NCBI GenBank assembly: GCA_945861125.1
Contig: CAMASZ010000003.1
Span: 1 to 23,314 of the forward strand
From: Rickettsia typhi
Lineage (GTDB): Bacteria > Pseudomonadota > Alphaproteobacteria > Rickettsiales > UBA1997
Reading direction: 5' to 3'
DNA length: 23,314 nt
Below the pieces are notes generated by a model. It made no database searches. It saw nothing but the letters and a program-made list of their open reading frames with translations, and was not told where the DNA came from. Shown piece by piece: positions 1-8,766 of the stretch (within the stretch, counting starts at the first letter, position 1; every line of letters begins with the position of its first letter). A program made the translations under genes and the position numbers.

Positions 1-42
1 AAAATTGTATAAAATTCCTATATTATTGTAATTCAACAATCA

Positions 43-1494
43 ATGCTGAAAAATTTAAAATTTTTAATTTTAATAATATCATTTATAACCCTCATTTTAT
101 CTAGCACTAAATTGTATGCAAAAGATAAAATTCTATCTTTAGATGATTACATTGAGCAAGTAAAATCTGACAATTTAACGGTTAAAAAGTCTAAACAATA
201 TAGCAAGAGCTATGAGCTTTTAAAGAAAAAAGCTAAATTAGTTAGTGCCATTAAATTATATGCTTTTTCAGAAAAAAGTTTTGCCGAACAAAATCAAGCA
301 TTGCAAATTTTTCGTTTTGATAAAATATATAATCAGAACAATCAAATCGGACTCTCGCAAAATTCAGAATATGGATTAAAAACTAATTTATACTACTCCC
401 TAAATAACGTTAAGTATCAAGGCTTAAATCCAAATTTTGTTAGCTCTAATTTGGCTGTTCAAAATAGTCAGTCAATTCCCGTAATTGAATTATCTATTCC
501 AGTTTGGCAAAATTTATTCGGAGTAAGCACTAGAGCAAGCAGAGATGCAACTTATTATGAAAATGAGGCGCAAAAATTATCAGCAAAAGCCACTTCAATT
601 AGTGAATTAGTTAATGCTGAAAAATCTTATTGGAATCTAGTTGGAGCCAGAAACGGTTTAAATATCCAAAAAAAAGCATTGAGCAGTGCTGAAAAAATCT
701 TAGATTATATCAAAAAGAAAGAGAGAAAAAACTTAAGTGAAAAAAGTGATGTTTTGCAAGCAAAAGCAATGGTTGAGAGCAGAAAATTACTTGTAAAGCA
801 AGCTGAAAACTTTTTCAAAATTTCTGCAAGAAATTTTAATAAAAATCGTAATATTAGCTCTGACGAAATTAAAGAAGATTTAGAAGAATTTAATTTTAAA
901 AAATTGCAAGATTTAAAAATTAGCAATTTAAAAAATCAAGATAGGTTAGATATTAAAGCACAAAAAGCGCAGATGAAATCGGCCATCTCTCAAGCGAAAA
1001 TTGAGGAAGAGAATAATAAGCCGGCACTTAATATTTATGGTAGTTATCGTGTTAATCAAGTTGAAAAAAATCGAATAAGCGCAATAAATAATTCCTTTGA
1101 CAATATTGCTCCAAGTGGCAAAGTTGGAATAGAACTATCAATGCCACTTAATTTGTTTCTCACTTCAGACATTAAAAAGGGCGCTCGTTCTAAAGCTAGC
1201 GCTGAAAAAACCAATTACAAACAAAAAGCTTTTCAACAAGAAATTGATTGGCAAAATCTTTTGCAAAACATTACTGATTTTAAGGAGAATTTAAAATTAT
1301 CCTTACAGGTCCAAAATATTCAAAAACTAAAATTAGAAAACGAGAGAAACCTTTTAAAACAAGGAAGAACTTCAACTTACCAAATTTTAGTTTTTGAACA
1401 AGAATTTTCAAACGCTGAATTAAACACTCAGCAAATAGCTCAAAAATTACATGAATTAATAGCTGAACAAAAATTATATAATCAGGAAGAATAA
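43..1494 (+). CDS. TolC-family outer membrane efflux protein
   Basis: Predicted outer-membrane channel of a tripartite export system, carrying substrate from the periplasmic side of an inner-membrane pump to the exterior. The 483-residue length is normal for the TolC/OEP family. The N-terminus is a clear Sec signal peptide: a basic start MLKNLK, a hydrophobic core at about residues 7-24, and a likely cut near LYA-KD. The rest is rich in Lys, Gln, Ala and Ser with long predicted helices, including a coiled-coil-like stretch at about 180-275 (NAEKSYWNLVGARNGL, then KSDVLQAKAMVESRK) and a second one near the C-terminus. This is the duplicated helical-hairpin layout of the family. The stop codon overlaps the start of the RND permease by one base, so the two are translationally coupled. 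No membrane-fusion (adaptor) gene is visible; it may lie upstream of the window. Only 42 bases precede the start, so its promoter cannot be judged. The family call is firm; the substrate is unknown. Confidence 0.88.
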   Translation: MLKNLKFLILIISFITLILSSTKLYAKDKILSLDDYIEQVKSDNLTVKKSKQYSKSYELLKKKAKLVSAIKLYAFSEKSFAEQNQALQIFRFDKIYNQNNQIGLSQNSEYGLKTNLYYSLNNVKYQGLNPNFVSSNLAVQNSQSIPVIELSIPVWQNLFGVSTRASRDATYYENEAQKLSAKATSISELVNAEKSYWNLVGARNGLNIQKKALSSAEKILDYIKKKERKNLSEKSDVLQAKAMVESRKLLVKQAENFFKISARNFNKNRNISSDEIKEDLEEFNFKKLQDLKISNLKNQDRLDIKAQKAQMKSAISQAKIEEENNKPALNIYGSYRVNQVEKNRISAINNSFDNIAPSGKVGIELSMPLNLFLTSDIKKGARSKASAEKTNYKQKAFQQEIDWQNLLQNITDFKENLKLSLQVQNIQKLKLENERNLLKQGRTSTYQILVFEQEFSNAELNTQQIAQKLHELIAEQKLYNQEE

Positions 1495-4400
1495 TGAACA
1501 TTACCGAAATATCAATAAAGCGCCCCGCTTTTATTAGCAGTTTAATGATAGCAATTATAACAGTTGGTTATATTGCTTTCAACAAAATGAATGTTGAGCT
1601 TTTTCCAAATATTGATATACCTGTAATTTTTGTTGCCACTAGATATGATGGCGCCTCGCCTTCGGAAATTGAAAGCTTAGTTACTAAACCCCTTGAAGAA
1701 GAAATAAGCACTGTTTCGGGAATTAAAAAGCTTTTGTCACGCAGTTTAAAAGATAGTAGTCAAATTATTGTTCAATTATATCAAAATACCGATATTAAAT
1801 ATGCTGAACAACAAATTCGTGATAAAATAAATCAAGCTCGAATGAAGCTACCTGAAGATGTTAAGGAGCCAATAATTAGAAGAGTTGATCCCGCTGACCA
1901 GCCAGTTTTAACAATAATTTTAAAAGCCGATTTGCCAGAATCTAAACTATTTGACTTGGCTGATAATTTTATTCGACCTCGCATTGAGCAAACTGCCGAT
2001 GTTGGAATGGTTGAAATTCTTGGCGCCAGAAAAAGAGAGATTCAAATTCTTGTTGATCAAAACAAACTTAAAGCTCGCGATATTTCTCTTTCACAAATTA
2101 ATCGTCAATTAGGATTATCTGGACAAAATGTTTCAATTGGCAAAAGAGATATTGGCGACAAGGAAAGGGTTTTTAGAAGTGCCAGTGAATTTAATGAAAT
2201 TTCACAAATCGAAAATACTTTAGTTAATTTTTATTCTAATGAAATTCCAACCAAAATTTCAGATATTGGAACAGTTGTTGATGCTCTCGAAGACGAAACT
2301 TCACGAGCATTTCTTGATGGAAAAAAATCATTAATTCTGACAGTTTATCGTCAATCTGATGCAAATATCATCAAGATGGTTGATGGTGTTATAGAGCAAA
2401 TGGAAAAAATCAAAAAGGATTTATCAACAATCGATGGAAATCCTGAAATTAGCGCAGTTAAGGATGCAAGTATTTATATCAGGGGCAATATATTTGACAT
2501 TCAAGAAACCGTGATAATTGCAATAATACTAACTGTATTAACAGTTTTTTTCTTTCTTGGTAATATTCGTGCTACCATAATTACCGCCATTTCATTACCA
2601 ATTACAATGATTGGTGCTTTTATTATAATGTATAGCGCAGATTTTTCAATTAACATTATAACAATGCTCGCTCTTAGCTTAGCAGTTGGTCTATTGGTTG
2701 ACGATGCTATAGTTGTTGTAGAAAACATATATAGAAAAATTGAAGAAGGAATGAATCCAATTCAAGCCTCAATTGCATCATCTCGTGAAATTTTGATGGC
2801 AGTAGTAGCAATTAGCGCTGTGGTTATTTCAGTATTTACTCCGATATCATTTTTAAAAGGAATTGTTGGACAATATCTTAAACAATTTGGATTAACTATT
2901 TCTTTTGCCATGATGATAAGTCTTATTGTAGCGATATCAATTATTCCGGTTTTATGCGCTTATTTATCAGGTTACAACTCTAAAAAACAACACAATACCA
3001 ATGGTATTATTGCCAAATTTGATTTATTCCAACACAAATTAGAAAACCATTATGAAAGTATTTTGAAATATTCAATAAAACATCCAGCAATTATTTTAAT
3101 TCTAACATTGGCTATAATAGTAGGAAGTATAGTTGCTTTTATATTTGTTCCCAAGACTTTTATGACCGAAAGCGATAATGGTGAAATAACTATAAGCCTT
3201 GAACTGTCTGCTGATTCAAGCCTTGATGCCACTAGCAACACTGCTTTAAAAATTGATGAAATTGTTCGTAGCAATAAAGAAGTTTTTACTTCGGTTGTTT
3301 CCGCAGGAACTATGTCACGCCAAGCCAATCGTGGTGAATTATATGTAAAATTAAAACCTAGAAGTGAACGCGATATCAATACCACTGAATTTAAAGAAAA
3401 ACTTCGCAATCAAATAAAAGATTTTAAATATGCTAATCCAGTTGTAAAAGATTTTGATCCTTCTGGGGGAGCTTCTAGAGGGCAACCATTTAATTTATTT
3501 TTGATTTCTAGCAACAAAGAATCTCTTGATATATATGCTTCAAAATTATATCAAAAACTGAAACTTGACCCGCGACTTAAAGATATCGATACCAGCAATA
3601 AAGCAACTCGCCCTGAATTTAAAATTAAACTAAAGGATAATGCTTCAAAAACATTCGGCGTAAACAGTCAGGCAGTTGGCAATGAACTAAGGGGTTATGT
3701 AGAAGGCTATATTCCAACTAAATTGCGTCAAAATGGCTTAGAATACAACATTCGAGTTCGCTTAAAACCAGAACAAAGAGATATAAAAGATAATTTTAAT
3801 TCAATTTTTGTTCCAAATATTAATAACAAATTAATTCGATTGGCTGATATTGCTGACACACAGGAAGATATTGAACCCGCTACTATTAATCGTCAAGATC
3901 GTGGTCGTTACATTCAACTTACAGGAAGTCTAGCTCCAAAAGTTGGATTAGGTGATGTCATTAAAGACTATGAAAAAGAATTTTCATCTGGTGAATTAAA
4001 AATGCCAAATGATCTTCGCTATTCATTTTCAGGTGACTCCGAAAATATGCAAGATATGATCAGCTCAATGAATAAAGCCTTGCTTTTATCGATTGTCTTT
4101 ATTTACTTAATTTTAACAAGCTTATATGAATCATTTGTGGTTCCATTTACCATTCTATTGGCGTTACCTCTCGCTTTTTGTGGCGCATTTTATGCATTAT
4201 TTCTTACTGGCGAATCAGTCAATATTTTTACGATGTTAGGTATATTTATGCTTGTAAGCGTTTCTGGCAAAAATTCGATTCTATTAATTGATTTCACAAA
4301 TCGATTAATCGATGAAGGAAAATCGCGCTCTGAAGCATTAATTATTGCCGGAAGAATGAGACTTCGTCCAATATTAATGACTTCAATTGCTCTAATAGTT

Positions 4401-4586
4401 GGTACATTACCTGTTGCTATTGGATTTAGCGAGACTGCAGCAATGAGAACATCAATGGGAGTCGCAATTATTGGCGGTTTAATTTCTTCTACCTTATTAA
4501 CCCTAGTGGTTGTTCCGGCGGTTTTTAGCTATATTGATCGCTTCAGAATTTGGGTCAAACTTTCTTTAAAAAAATTGGTCGAATAA
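1494..4586 (+). CDS. RND-family efflux transporter permease (AcrB/HAE1-like)
   Basis: Inner-membrane proton-driven efflux pump of 1030 residues, a full-length RND permease. N-terminal segment ITEISIKRPAFISSLMIAI is the usual first membrane helix, followed by a porter domain (ELFPNIDIPVIFVATRYDGASPSEIESLVTKPLEE region). The proton-relay motif in membrane helix 4 is intact (LAVGLLVDDAIVVVENIYRK, with the paired Asp), as is the helix-10 Lys (VSGKNSILLIDFTNR). The protein shows the family's internal duplication: two membrane blocks (about 335-540 and 860-1020) and two periplasmic loops. The start is set by TAATG overlap with the TolC-like gene and by an AGGAAG ribosome-binding site 5-10 bases upstream. 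It should work with that channel plus an adaptor not seen here. The Rickettsia homologues are usually labelled AcrB/AcrD-like; the substrate range cannot be read from the sequence. Confidence 0.94.
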   Translation: MNITEISIKRPAFISSLMIAIITVGYIAFNKMNVELFPNIDIPVIFVATRYDGASPSEIESLVTKPLEEEISTVSGIKKLLSRSLKDSSQIIVQLYQNTDIKYAEQQIRDKINQARMKLPEDVKEPIIRRVDPADQPVLTIILKADLPESKLFDLADNFIRPRIEQTADVGMVEILGARKREIQILVDQNKLKARDISLSQINRQLGLSGQNVSIGKRDIGDKERVFRSASEFNEISQIENTLVNFYSNEIPTKISDIGTVVDALEDETSRAFLDGKKSLILTVYRQSDANIIKMVDGVIEQMEKIKKDLSTIDGNPEISAVKDASIYIRGNIFDIQETVIIAIILTVLTVFFFLGNIRATIITAISLPITMIGAFIIMYSADFSINIITMLALSLAVGLLVDDAIVVVENIYRKIEEGMNPIQASIASSREILMAVVAISAVVISVFTPISFLKGIVGQYLKQFGLTISFAMMISLIVAISIIPVLCAYLSGYNSKKQHNTNGIIAKFDLFQHKLENHYESILKYSIKHPAIILILTLAIIVGSIVAFIFVPKTFMTESDNGEITISLELSADSSLDATSNTALKIDEIVRSNKEVFTSVVSAGTMSRQANRGELYVKLKPRSERDINTTEFKEKLRNQIKDFKYANPVVKDFDPSGGASRGQPFNLFLISSNKESLDIYASKLYQKLKLDPRLKDIDTSNKATRPEFKIKLKDNASKTFGVNSQAVGNELRGYVEGYIPTKLRQNGLEYNIRVRLKPEQRDIKDNFNSIFVPNINNKLIRLADIADTQEDIEPATINRQDRGRYIQLTGSLAPKVGLGDVIKDYEKEFSSGELKMPNDLRYSFSGDSENMQDMISSMNKALLLSIVFIYLILTSLYESFVVPFTILLALPLAFCGAFYALFLTGESVNIFTMLGIFMLVSVSGKNSILLIDFTNRLIDEGKSRSEALIIAGRMRLRPILMTSIALIVGTLPVAIGFSETAAMRTSMGVAIIGGLISSTLLTLVVVPAVFSYIDRFRIWVKLSLKKLVE

Positions 4587-4603
4587 TTAATAATTTTTAT
4601 ATT

Positions 4604-5482
4604 ATGAAAAAAATAAGTCGCGCTTTCTCACTAATTGAATTATCAATAGTAATTCTGATAATTGGAATACTAGTTGCCGGAGTTACGCAAAGTTCACGCC
4701 TTGTAAAAAAAATGCGACTTCAAACCGCACAAAACTTAACCACTAGCTCACCAATACCATCAATCAAAGATCTTGTTTTTTGGTATGAAACATCGCTCGA
4801 TAGAAGTTTTATTGATAATGAAGAGCAAGATAATTCTAATATTACTATTTGGTATGATTTAAATCCTCAAACATCATCAAAATATGACGCAACCCCGCCA
4901 GCAGTCGCCAATCGCCCTAAATTCATTGAAAATGTCTTCAATGGCGGTTCTTTACCAGCAATCCGCTTCGATGGCATTGATGATTATTTAAGAGTAAGTT
5001 CGGTTGGCTTAGCTGGTCAGCAATTAACATATTTTGTAGTTGCTAAGCGAAATGCCATATCCCCAGAATCAAGTCCTTTAATTGGAATAAAATCTGGAGC
5101 TGTACATGATTATGACAATGTCGAATCGTTTATTGGATTTTATGAATGGAATGGAAGCCAATTACAAGCCTACAGAGCTGGCGGTAAATCAAATATAACA
5201 AATCATCCCGGAAATAATATCCCCTATGTTGCAAGCTCAGTATTTAATGGCACTAATAACTTTTCTTATCTAAATGGTGTAGCTTATACTTCGGTAGCTT
5301 CTTCAGGTAATTTTGTTATAGATAATTTTTATTTAGCTTGTAGGTGGGTTAACTCTGGAGCTACATCATTTTATAACGCAGATTTTGCAGAAATAATTGT
5401 TTTTTCTCGAGCATTAAAAGATGAAGAGAGAAAATCTATTGAACAATATTTAGGAAAAAAATGGGGCATTAAAGTTTCTTAA
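4604..5482 (+). CDS. Prepilin-like protein with C-terminal LamG/concanavalin-like domain
   Basis: A 292-residue protein beginning MKKISRAFSLIELSIVI. This is a type IV prepilin N-terminal signal: short basic leader, cleavage before Phe8, Glu at mature position 5, then about 20 hydrophobic residues to ILVAG. The residue before the cut is Ala rather than the commoner Gly. After a basic linker (RLVKKMRLQT) comes a region from about residue 55 to the end (DLVFWYETS, IRFDGIDDYL, AEIIVFSRALKDEERKSIEQ) that fits the LamG/concanavalin A-like beta-sandwich fold. I chose the start at 4604 because the prepilin leader begins there; an in-frame ATG at 4550 would add 18 residues from the end of the RND gene. 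It begins 17 bases after the RND stop and is probably co-transcribed with it. It may be a surface or pseudopilus tip adhesin. The prepilin motif is seen; the lectin-like call is by pattern; the role is inferred. Confidence 0.82.
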   Translation: MKKISRAFSLIELSIVILIIGILVAGVTQSSRLVKKMRLQTAQNLTTSSPIPSIKDLVFWYETSLDRSFIDNEEQDNSNITIWYDLNPQTSSKYDATPPAVANRPKFIENVFNGGSLPAIRFDGIDDYLRVSSVGLAGQQLTYFVVAKRNAISPESSPLIGIKSGAVHDYDNVESFIGFYEWNGSQLQAYRAGGKSNITNHPGNNIPYVASSVFNGTNNFSYLNGVAYTSVASSGNFVIDNFYLACRWVNSGATSFYNADFAEIIVFSRALKDEERKSIEQYLGKKWGIKVS

Positions 5483-5483
5483 A

Positions 5484-5497
5484 GGCATTGTTGCAAA
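5484..5497 (+). repeat. Possible IS6-family terminal-repeat remnant
   Basis: GGCATTGTTGCAAA differs at one base from the 14-base terminal inverted repeat known for IS26/IS6-family elements (GGCACTGTTGCAAA). It sits in the 22-base gap between the convergent prepilin-lectin and pepP genes. No transposase or partner end is present. A one-mismatch 14-mer can be chance in AT-rich DNA, so this is only a suggestion. Confidence 0.25.
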
Positions 5498-5504
5498 TTA
5501 TTCT

Positions 5505-7226
5505 CTAAAAAAATCTTTGACATATATTGTTGAGCCATTTCCTTTCCGATTCTAACAACTTATCTTTTAATTTAAGATATATGCCTTGGTGATATTCCTT
5601 GAGCCATTTTTTTTCTGGATAGGTTAGCATTTTATAATCAATTAATTCCGGCTCAAAAGGGACTAGTGTAAGGGTTTCAAAATTAAGAAAATCATCATTA
5701 TATTCTTTGATAACTACTAAATTTTCTAATCTTATTCCATATTCTTGATCTTTGTAAAAACCAGGCTCATTTGATAAAATCATATTGGGAAGTAATTGTT
5801 GATATGATCTTTTACTTATAGCGCAAGGACCTTCATGTACTGATAAAAAACTACCTACTCCATGGCCAGTGCCATGAGCATAATCTTTACCATCATTCCA
5901 TAAATGAAAACGGGCAATACTATCAATATTAGCTCCACAAATATTTCTTGGAAATTTTAATCTCGCAATGGCAATATGACCCTTTAAAACTCTAGTATAA
6001 TTTTCAATCATTTCTAATGTTGGGCTACCAATTGCTAAAGTTCTTGTTACATCAGTTGTTGCCATCATATCACTACCAAAATATTGTCCACCAGAATCAA
6101 TTAAATAAAGTGAATTACCGACTATTTTTTTATTGGTTTGCTTTGAACTATTATAGTGAATTATTGCAGAGTTTTCCGCGTAAGCTGAAATGGTAGCAAA
6201 ACTATTGCTAATAAATTTTGGTGATTGTTTGCGCAATTGAAATAGCTTTTCTTGCGCAGAAATTTCATCAATTTGTTTGGAGTTATTGTAAGAATTTTTT
6301 AACCAATATAAAAATTTAGTAACTGCTAAACCATCTATTTCATGAGCTTGATAAGCACTTTTAATTTCAAAAGGATTTTTTATTGATTTAGCTAACTCTA
6401 TTGGACAATTCTTAAAAATTATTTTGGTTTTAGTGTTTTGTAGAATTTTATAAAGCCAGTAATTAGTTGTTCTATCATCAATTTGGATTGTTGGTGTATT
6501 GGAAAAAAAATTTTTTAAATAATCTTGCATTTTTTCAAATGCAATAATCTCAAAATTTTCTAGTTCACAATCCTTAAAACGCTTTCTATCCGCAAAAATT
6601 GTTATTTTGTTATTTTTGTGTAAAATTGCATATGCTAAAAAAATTGGAGTATATTCGATATCACAACTACGAATATTAACAAGCCAACATAAATTCTCTG
6701 GTTTAGTTATAAAAAGTGCATCAACTTCCAAATTTTTACTTATTTGCTCTCTTTTAATATCTGACGCTATATTTTGTTTTTGATTGCAATAAAAAATAGC
6801 CGATTTTTTATTTGGCTTTTGATAAAGCAAATTATTTATCTCTTCTGAAATAAAAACAATATTTTTAACAAATTTCTGACATTCTAAAACAAATTTTATA
6901 CTAGTTAATTTTGGATCTATAGCTAAGGATTTTGCTTTAACATTGATTTTTAACCATTCTAGAACAGAAATTTTATTTAAATCTAATATTACAAATTCAC
7001 TATTATCAAGCTGTTGTTTTGCCTGTAAAATATAGCGTCCATCAGTGAAAAAATATGATTTATTATTAGTAATTATTATTGTAGCATTAGAGCCAGTAAA
7101 GCCAGAAATTAATTCGATTTTCTTCTGATCTTTCGGTAAATATTCGCTAAAAAATTCATCATTATTTGGCAATAAAAAGAAATCAATTTTTTCTTTTTTT
7201 AAAATAGTTTTTATAGTATTAATCAT
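5505..7226 (-). CDS. pepP: Xaa-Pro aminopeptidase (aminopeptidase P, M24B)
   Basis: Metallopeptidase that removes N-terminal residues preceding proline, in cytoplasmic peptide turnover. At 573 residues it is the long form: two creatinase-like N-terminal domains (about 1-130 and 140-285) and a C-terminal pita-bread catalytic domain. Metal ligands visible are Asp377 (LIDSGGQY), Asp392 (TTDVTRT), His455 (HGTGHGVG), Glu487 (LSNEPGFY) and Glu501 (GIRLENLVV). The GHGxGHG and DVTRT signatures are intact. Between the first two ligands there are four extra residues (Ser-Asp-Met-Met), making the spacing 15 instead of the usual 11; this is the one odd feature of an otherwise standard enzyme. It is divergent from radA across 47 bases and convergent with the prepilin-lectin gene across 22. 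The gene symbol follows common usage; long-form enzymes are also called PepP2 or APP. Confidence 0.93.
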   Translation of the reverse strand: MINTIKTILKKEKIDFFLLPNNDEFFSEYLPKDQKKIELISGFTGSNATIIITNNKSYFFTDGRYILQAKQQLDNSEFVILDLNKISVLEWLKINVKAKSLAIDPKLTSIKFVLECQKFVKNIVFISEEINNLLYQKPNKKSAIFYCNQKQNIASDIKREQISKNLEVDALFITKPENLCWLVNIRSCDIEYTPIFLAYAILHKNNKITIFADRKRFKDCELENFEIIAFEKMQDYLKNFFSNTPTIQIDDRTTNYWLYKILQNTKTKIIFKNCPIELAKSIKNPFEIKSAYQAHEIDGLAVTKFLYWLKNSYNNSKQIDEISAQEKLFQLRKQSPKFISNSFATISAYAENSAIIHYNSSKQTNKKIVGNSLYLIDSGGQYFGSDMMATTDVTRTLAIGSPTLEMIENYTRVLKGHIAIARLKFPRNICGANIDSIARFHLWNDGKDYAHGTGHGVGSFLSVHEGPCAISKRSYQQLLPNMILSNEPGFYKDQEYGIRLENLVVIKEYNDDFLNFETLTLVPFEPELIDYKMLTYPEKKWLKEYHQGIYLKLKDKLLESERKWLNNICQRFF

Positions 7227-7273
7227 TAATTTAAGTATTTATAAAGTTTGAATTTAAAAAATAATTTTAAAAA

Positions 7274-8695
7274 ATGACAAATAAAAAAACAGCTTATTCT
7301 TGTCAATCTTGTGGAGCAGTTCATTTTAAATGGTCTGGAAAATGTTCTGAATGTGGAGCTTGGAATAGCTTGGTTGAAGAATTTGCCGAAGGGGGCAATT
7401 CTCATTTTAGCAGAATTGAAGAAGATAAAGCACCAAAAAATTCTTCTAAAAATTCTCGCAAAGCTAATTTGGTTAGTTTAGATGGAGCAACTCAAGAATT
7501 TGCCAGAATAAAGACCAATATTAACGAACTTGATCGAGTGCTTGGAGGTGGTTTAGTTCAGGGATCGGTAGTATTAATAGGAGGTGACCCTGGTATTGGT
7601 AAATCAACATTATTACTACAAACCGCTCATAGCCTATCAAAAAATCAAAATTCAATTATATATATTTCAGGAGAAGAATCTGTTGATCAAGTGCGCCTTA
7701 GAGCAAAAAGATTAGAATGTAATGAACAGTCAATTAAATTAGCTTCAACTACTAATGTTTCAGAAATAATCAATACCATCAAAGATGAAAAAAAGCCGGT
7801 AATTGTAATTATTGACTCTATTCAAACCATGTTTCTTGAAGAGCTCTCTTCAGCACCAGGAACGGTTTCACAAGTTCGCGCCGCCGCTGGCGAATTAACA
7901 ATTTTCGCTAAAAAAAATAATATTACATTATTAATTGTAAGTCACGTCACTAAAGATGGACAAATTGCTGGTCCTAAAGTTTTAGAACATATGGTTGATA
8001 CAGTTCTTTATTTTGAAGGAGAAAAAGATTTGCATTTTCGAATTTTACGCGCAGTTAAAAATCGTTTTGGTCCTGCAAATGAGATAGGGGTTTTTGAAAT
8101 GAATGATATTGGCTTATCAGAAGTTTCAAATCCTAGCGAATTATTTTTAACATCCTATGATCGCGATACCAGTGGAACCTCTGTTTTTGCAGGAATTGAA
8201 GGAACTAGACCAATTCTGGCTGAAGTTCAAGCTTTGGTGGCACCGTCCTTTATTCCAACTCCAAGGCGAGCAGTAGTTGGTTGGGATATTAATCGTTTGG
8301 CAATGATAATAGCAGTTTTAAATAATCGCTTTGGAATAAATCTATTTGACAAAGAAGTTTATCTTAATATTGTTGGCGGTTTAAAAATAATTGAAACTTC
8401 AGCCGATTTAGCAGTTGCTTGCGCTCTAATTTCTGCTGTAAGAGATATTGCCTTACCAAAATCAACGATTGCGATTGGTGAAATAGGTCTTACTGGCGAA
8501 ATTCGTATGGTTGGCAATTTGGAAACACGTTTAAAAGAAGCCAGTAAATTAGGTTTCAAAAACTGTATTATCCCAAAAGCAAATGAAAAAAATAAAAATT
8601 TTTTAAATCTTAAAAAATCACTACCTGAATTAAATTTTTATCTTGTTTCACATATTCGTGATTTAAGTAAATTTTTAAAAACTACCAGTAAATAA
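7274..8695 (+). CDS. radA: DNA repair protein RadA (Sms)
   Basis: RecA-related ATPase that promotes branch migration in recombinational repair. 473 residues, close to family length (about 450-460). The domains appear in canonical order: an N-terminal C4 zinc finger (Cys10, Cys13, Cys24, Cys27 in CQSCG and CSECGAW), Walker A GGDPGIGKST at about 103-112, Walker B VIVIIDS at about 176-182, the RadA-specific KNRFG motif at about 262-266, and a C-terminal Lon-protease-like domain (IVGGLKIIETSADLAVA, IGEIGLTGEIR) without proteolytic function. The ATG at 7274 puts the zinc finger at the expected place. It is transcribed alone, divergently from pepP; the downstream gene has its own likely promoter. 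Confidence 0.97.
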   Translation: MTNKKTAYSCQSCGAVHFKWSGKCSECGAWNSLVEEFAEGGNSHFSRIEEDKAPKNSSKNSRKANLVSLDGATQEFARIKTNINELDRVLGGGLVQGSVVLIGGDPGIGKSTLLLQTAHSLSKNQNSIIYISGEESVDQVRLRAKRLECNEQSIKLASTTNVSEIINTIKDEKKPVIVIIDSIQTMFLEELSSAPGTVSQVRAAAGELTIFAKKNNITLLIVSHVTKDGQIAGPKVLEHMVDTVLYFEGEKDLHFRILRAVKNRFGPANEIGVFEMNDIGLSEVSNPSELFLTSYDRDTSGTSVFAGIEGTRPILAEVQALVAPSFIPTPRRAVVGWDINRLAMIIAVLNNRFGINLFDKEVYLNIVGGLKIIETSADLAVACALISAVRDIALPKSTIAIGEIGLTGEIRMVGNLETRLKEASKLGFKNCIIPKANEKNKNFLNLKKSLPELNFYLVSHIRDLSKFLKTTSK

Positions 8696-8700
8696 AATTA

Positions 8701-8734
8701 GGCACTGTTAACAAAGGTTTGTAAACTCTATAAT
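8701..8734 (+). promoter_or_regulatory. Candidate promoter of the orphan 8767 gene, overlapping an IS-end-like sequence
   Basis: A perfect TATAAT (8729-8734) lies 33 bases before the ATG at 8767. TTAACA (8708-8713) sits upstream with a 15-base spacer, shorter than the usual 17. The -35-like hexamer is inside GGCACTGTTAACAAAGG (8701-8717), which resembles the start of IS6-type terminal repeats (GGCACTGTTGCAAA) with one small gap. The promoter reading is plausible; the mobile-element reading is weak. Confidence 0.4.
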
Positions 8735-8766
8735 ACTTACTACTTAAATAAATATTCATTTAAATT

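Noticed and set aside
3050..3409. 119-residue minus-strand frame opposite the RND permease
   Set aside because: It lies wholly within a strong family match on the other strand and has no independent signal.
4550..4603. Upstream ATG for the prepilin-like gene
   Set aside because: It lies inside the RND gene and puts 18 residues before a normal prepilin leader, which would spoil the short leader peptide.
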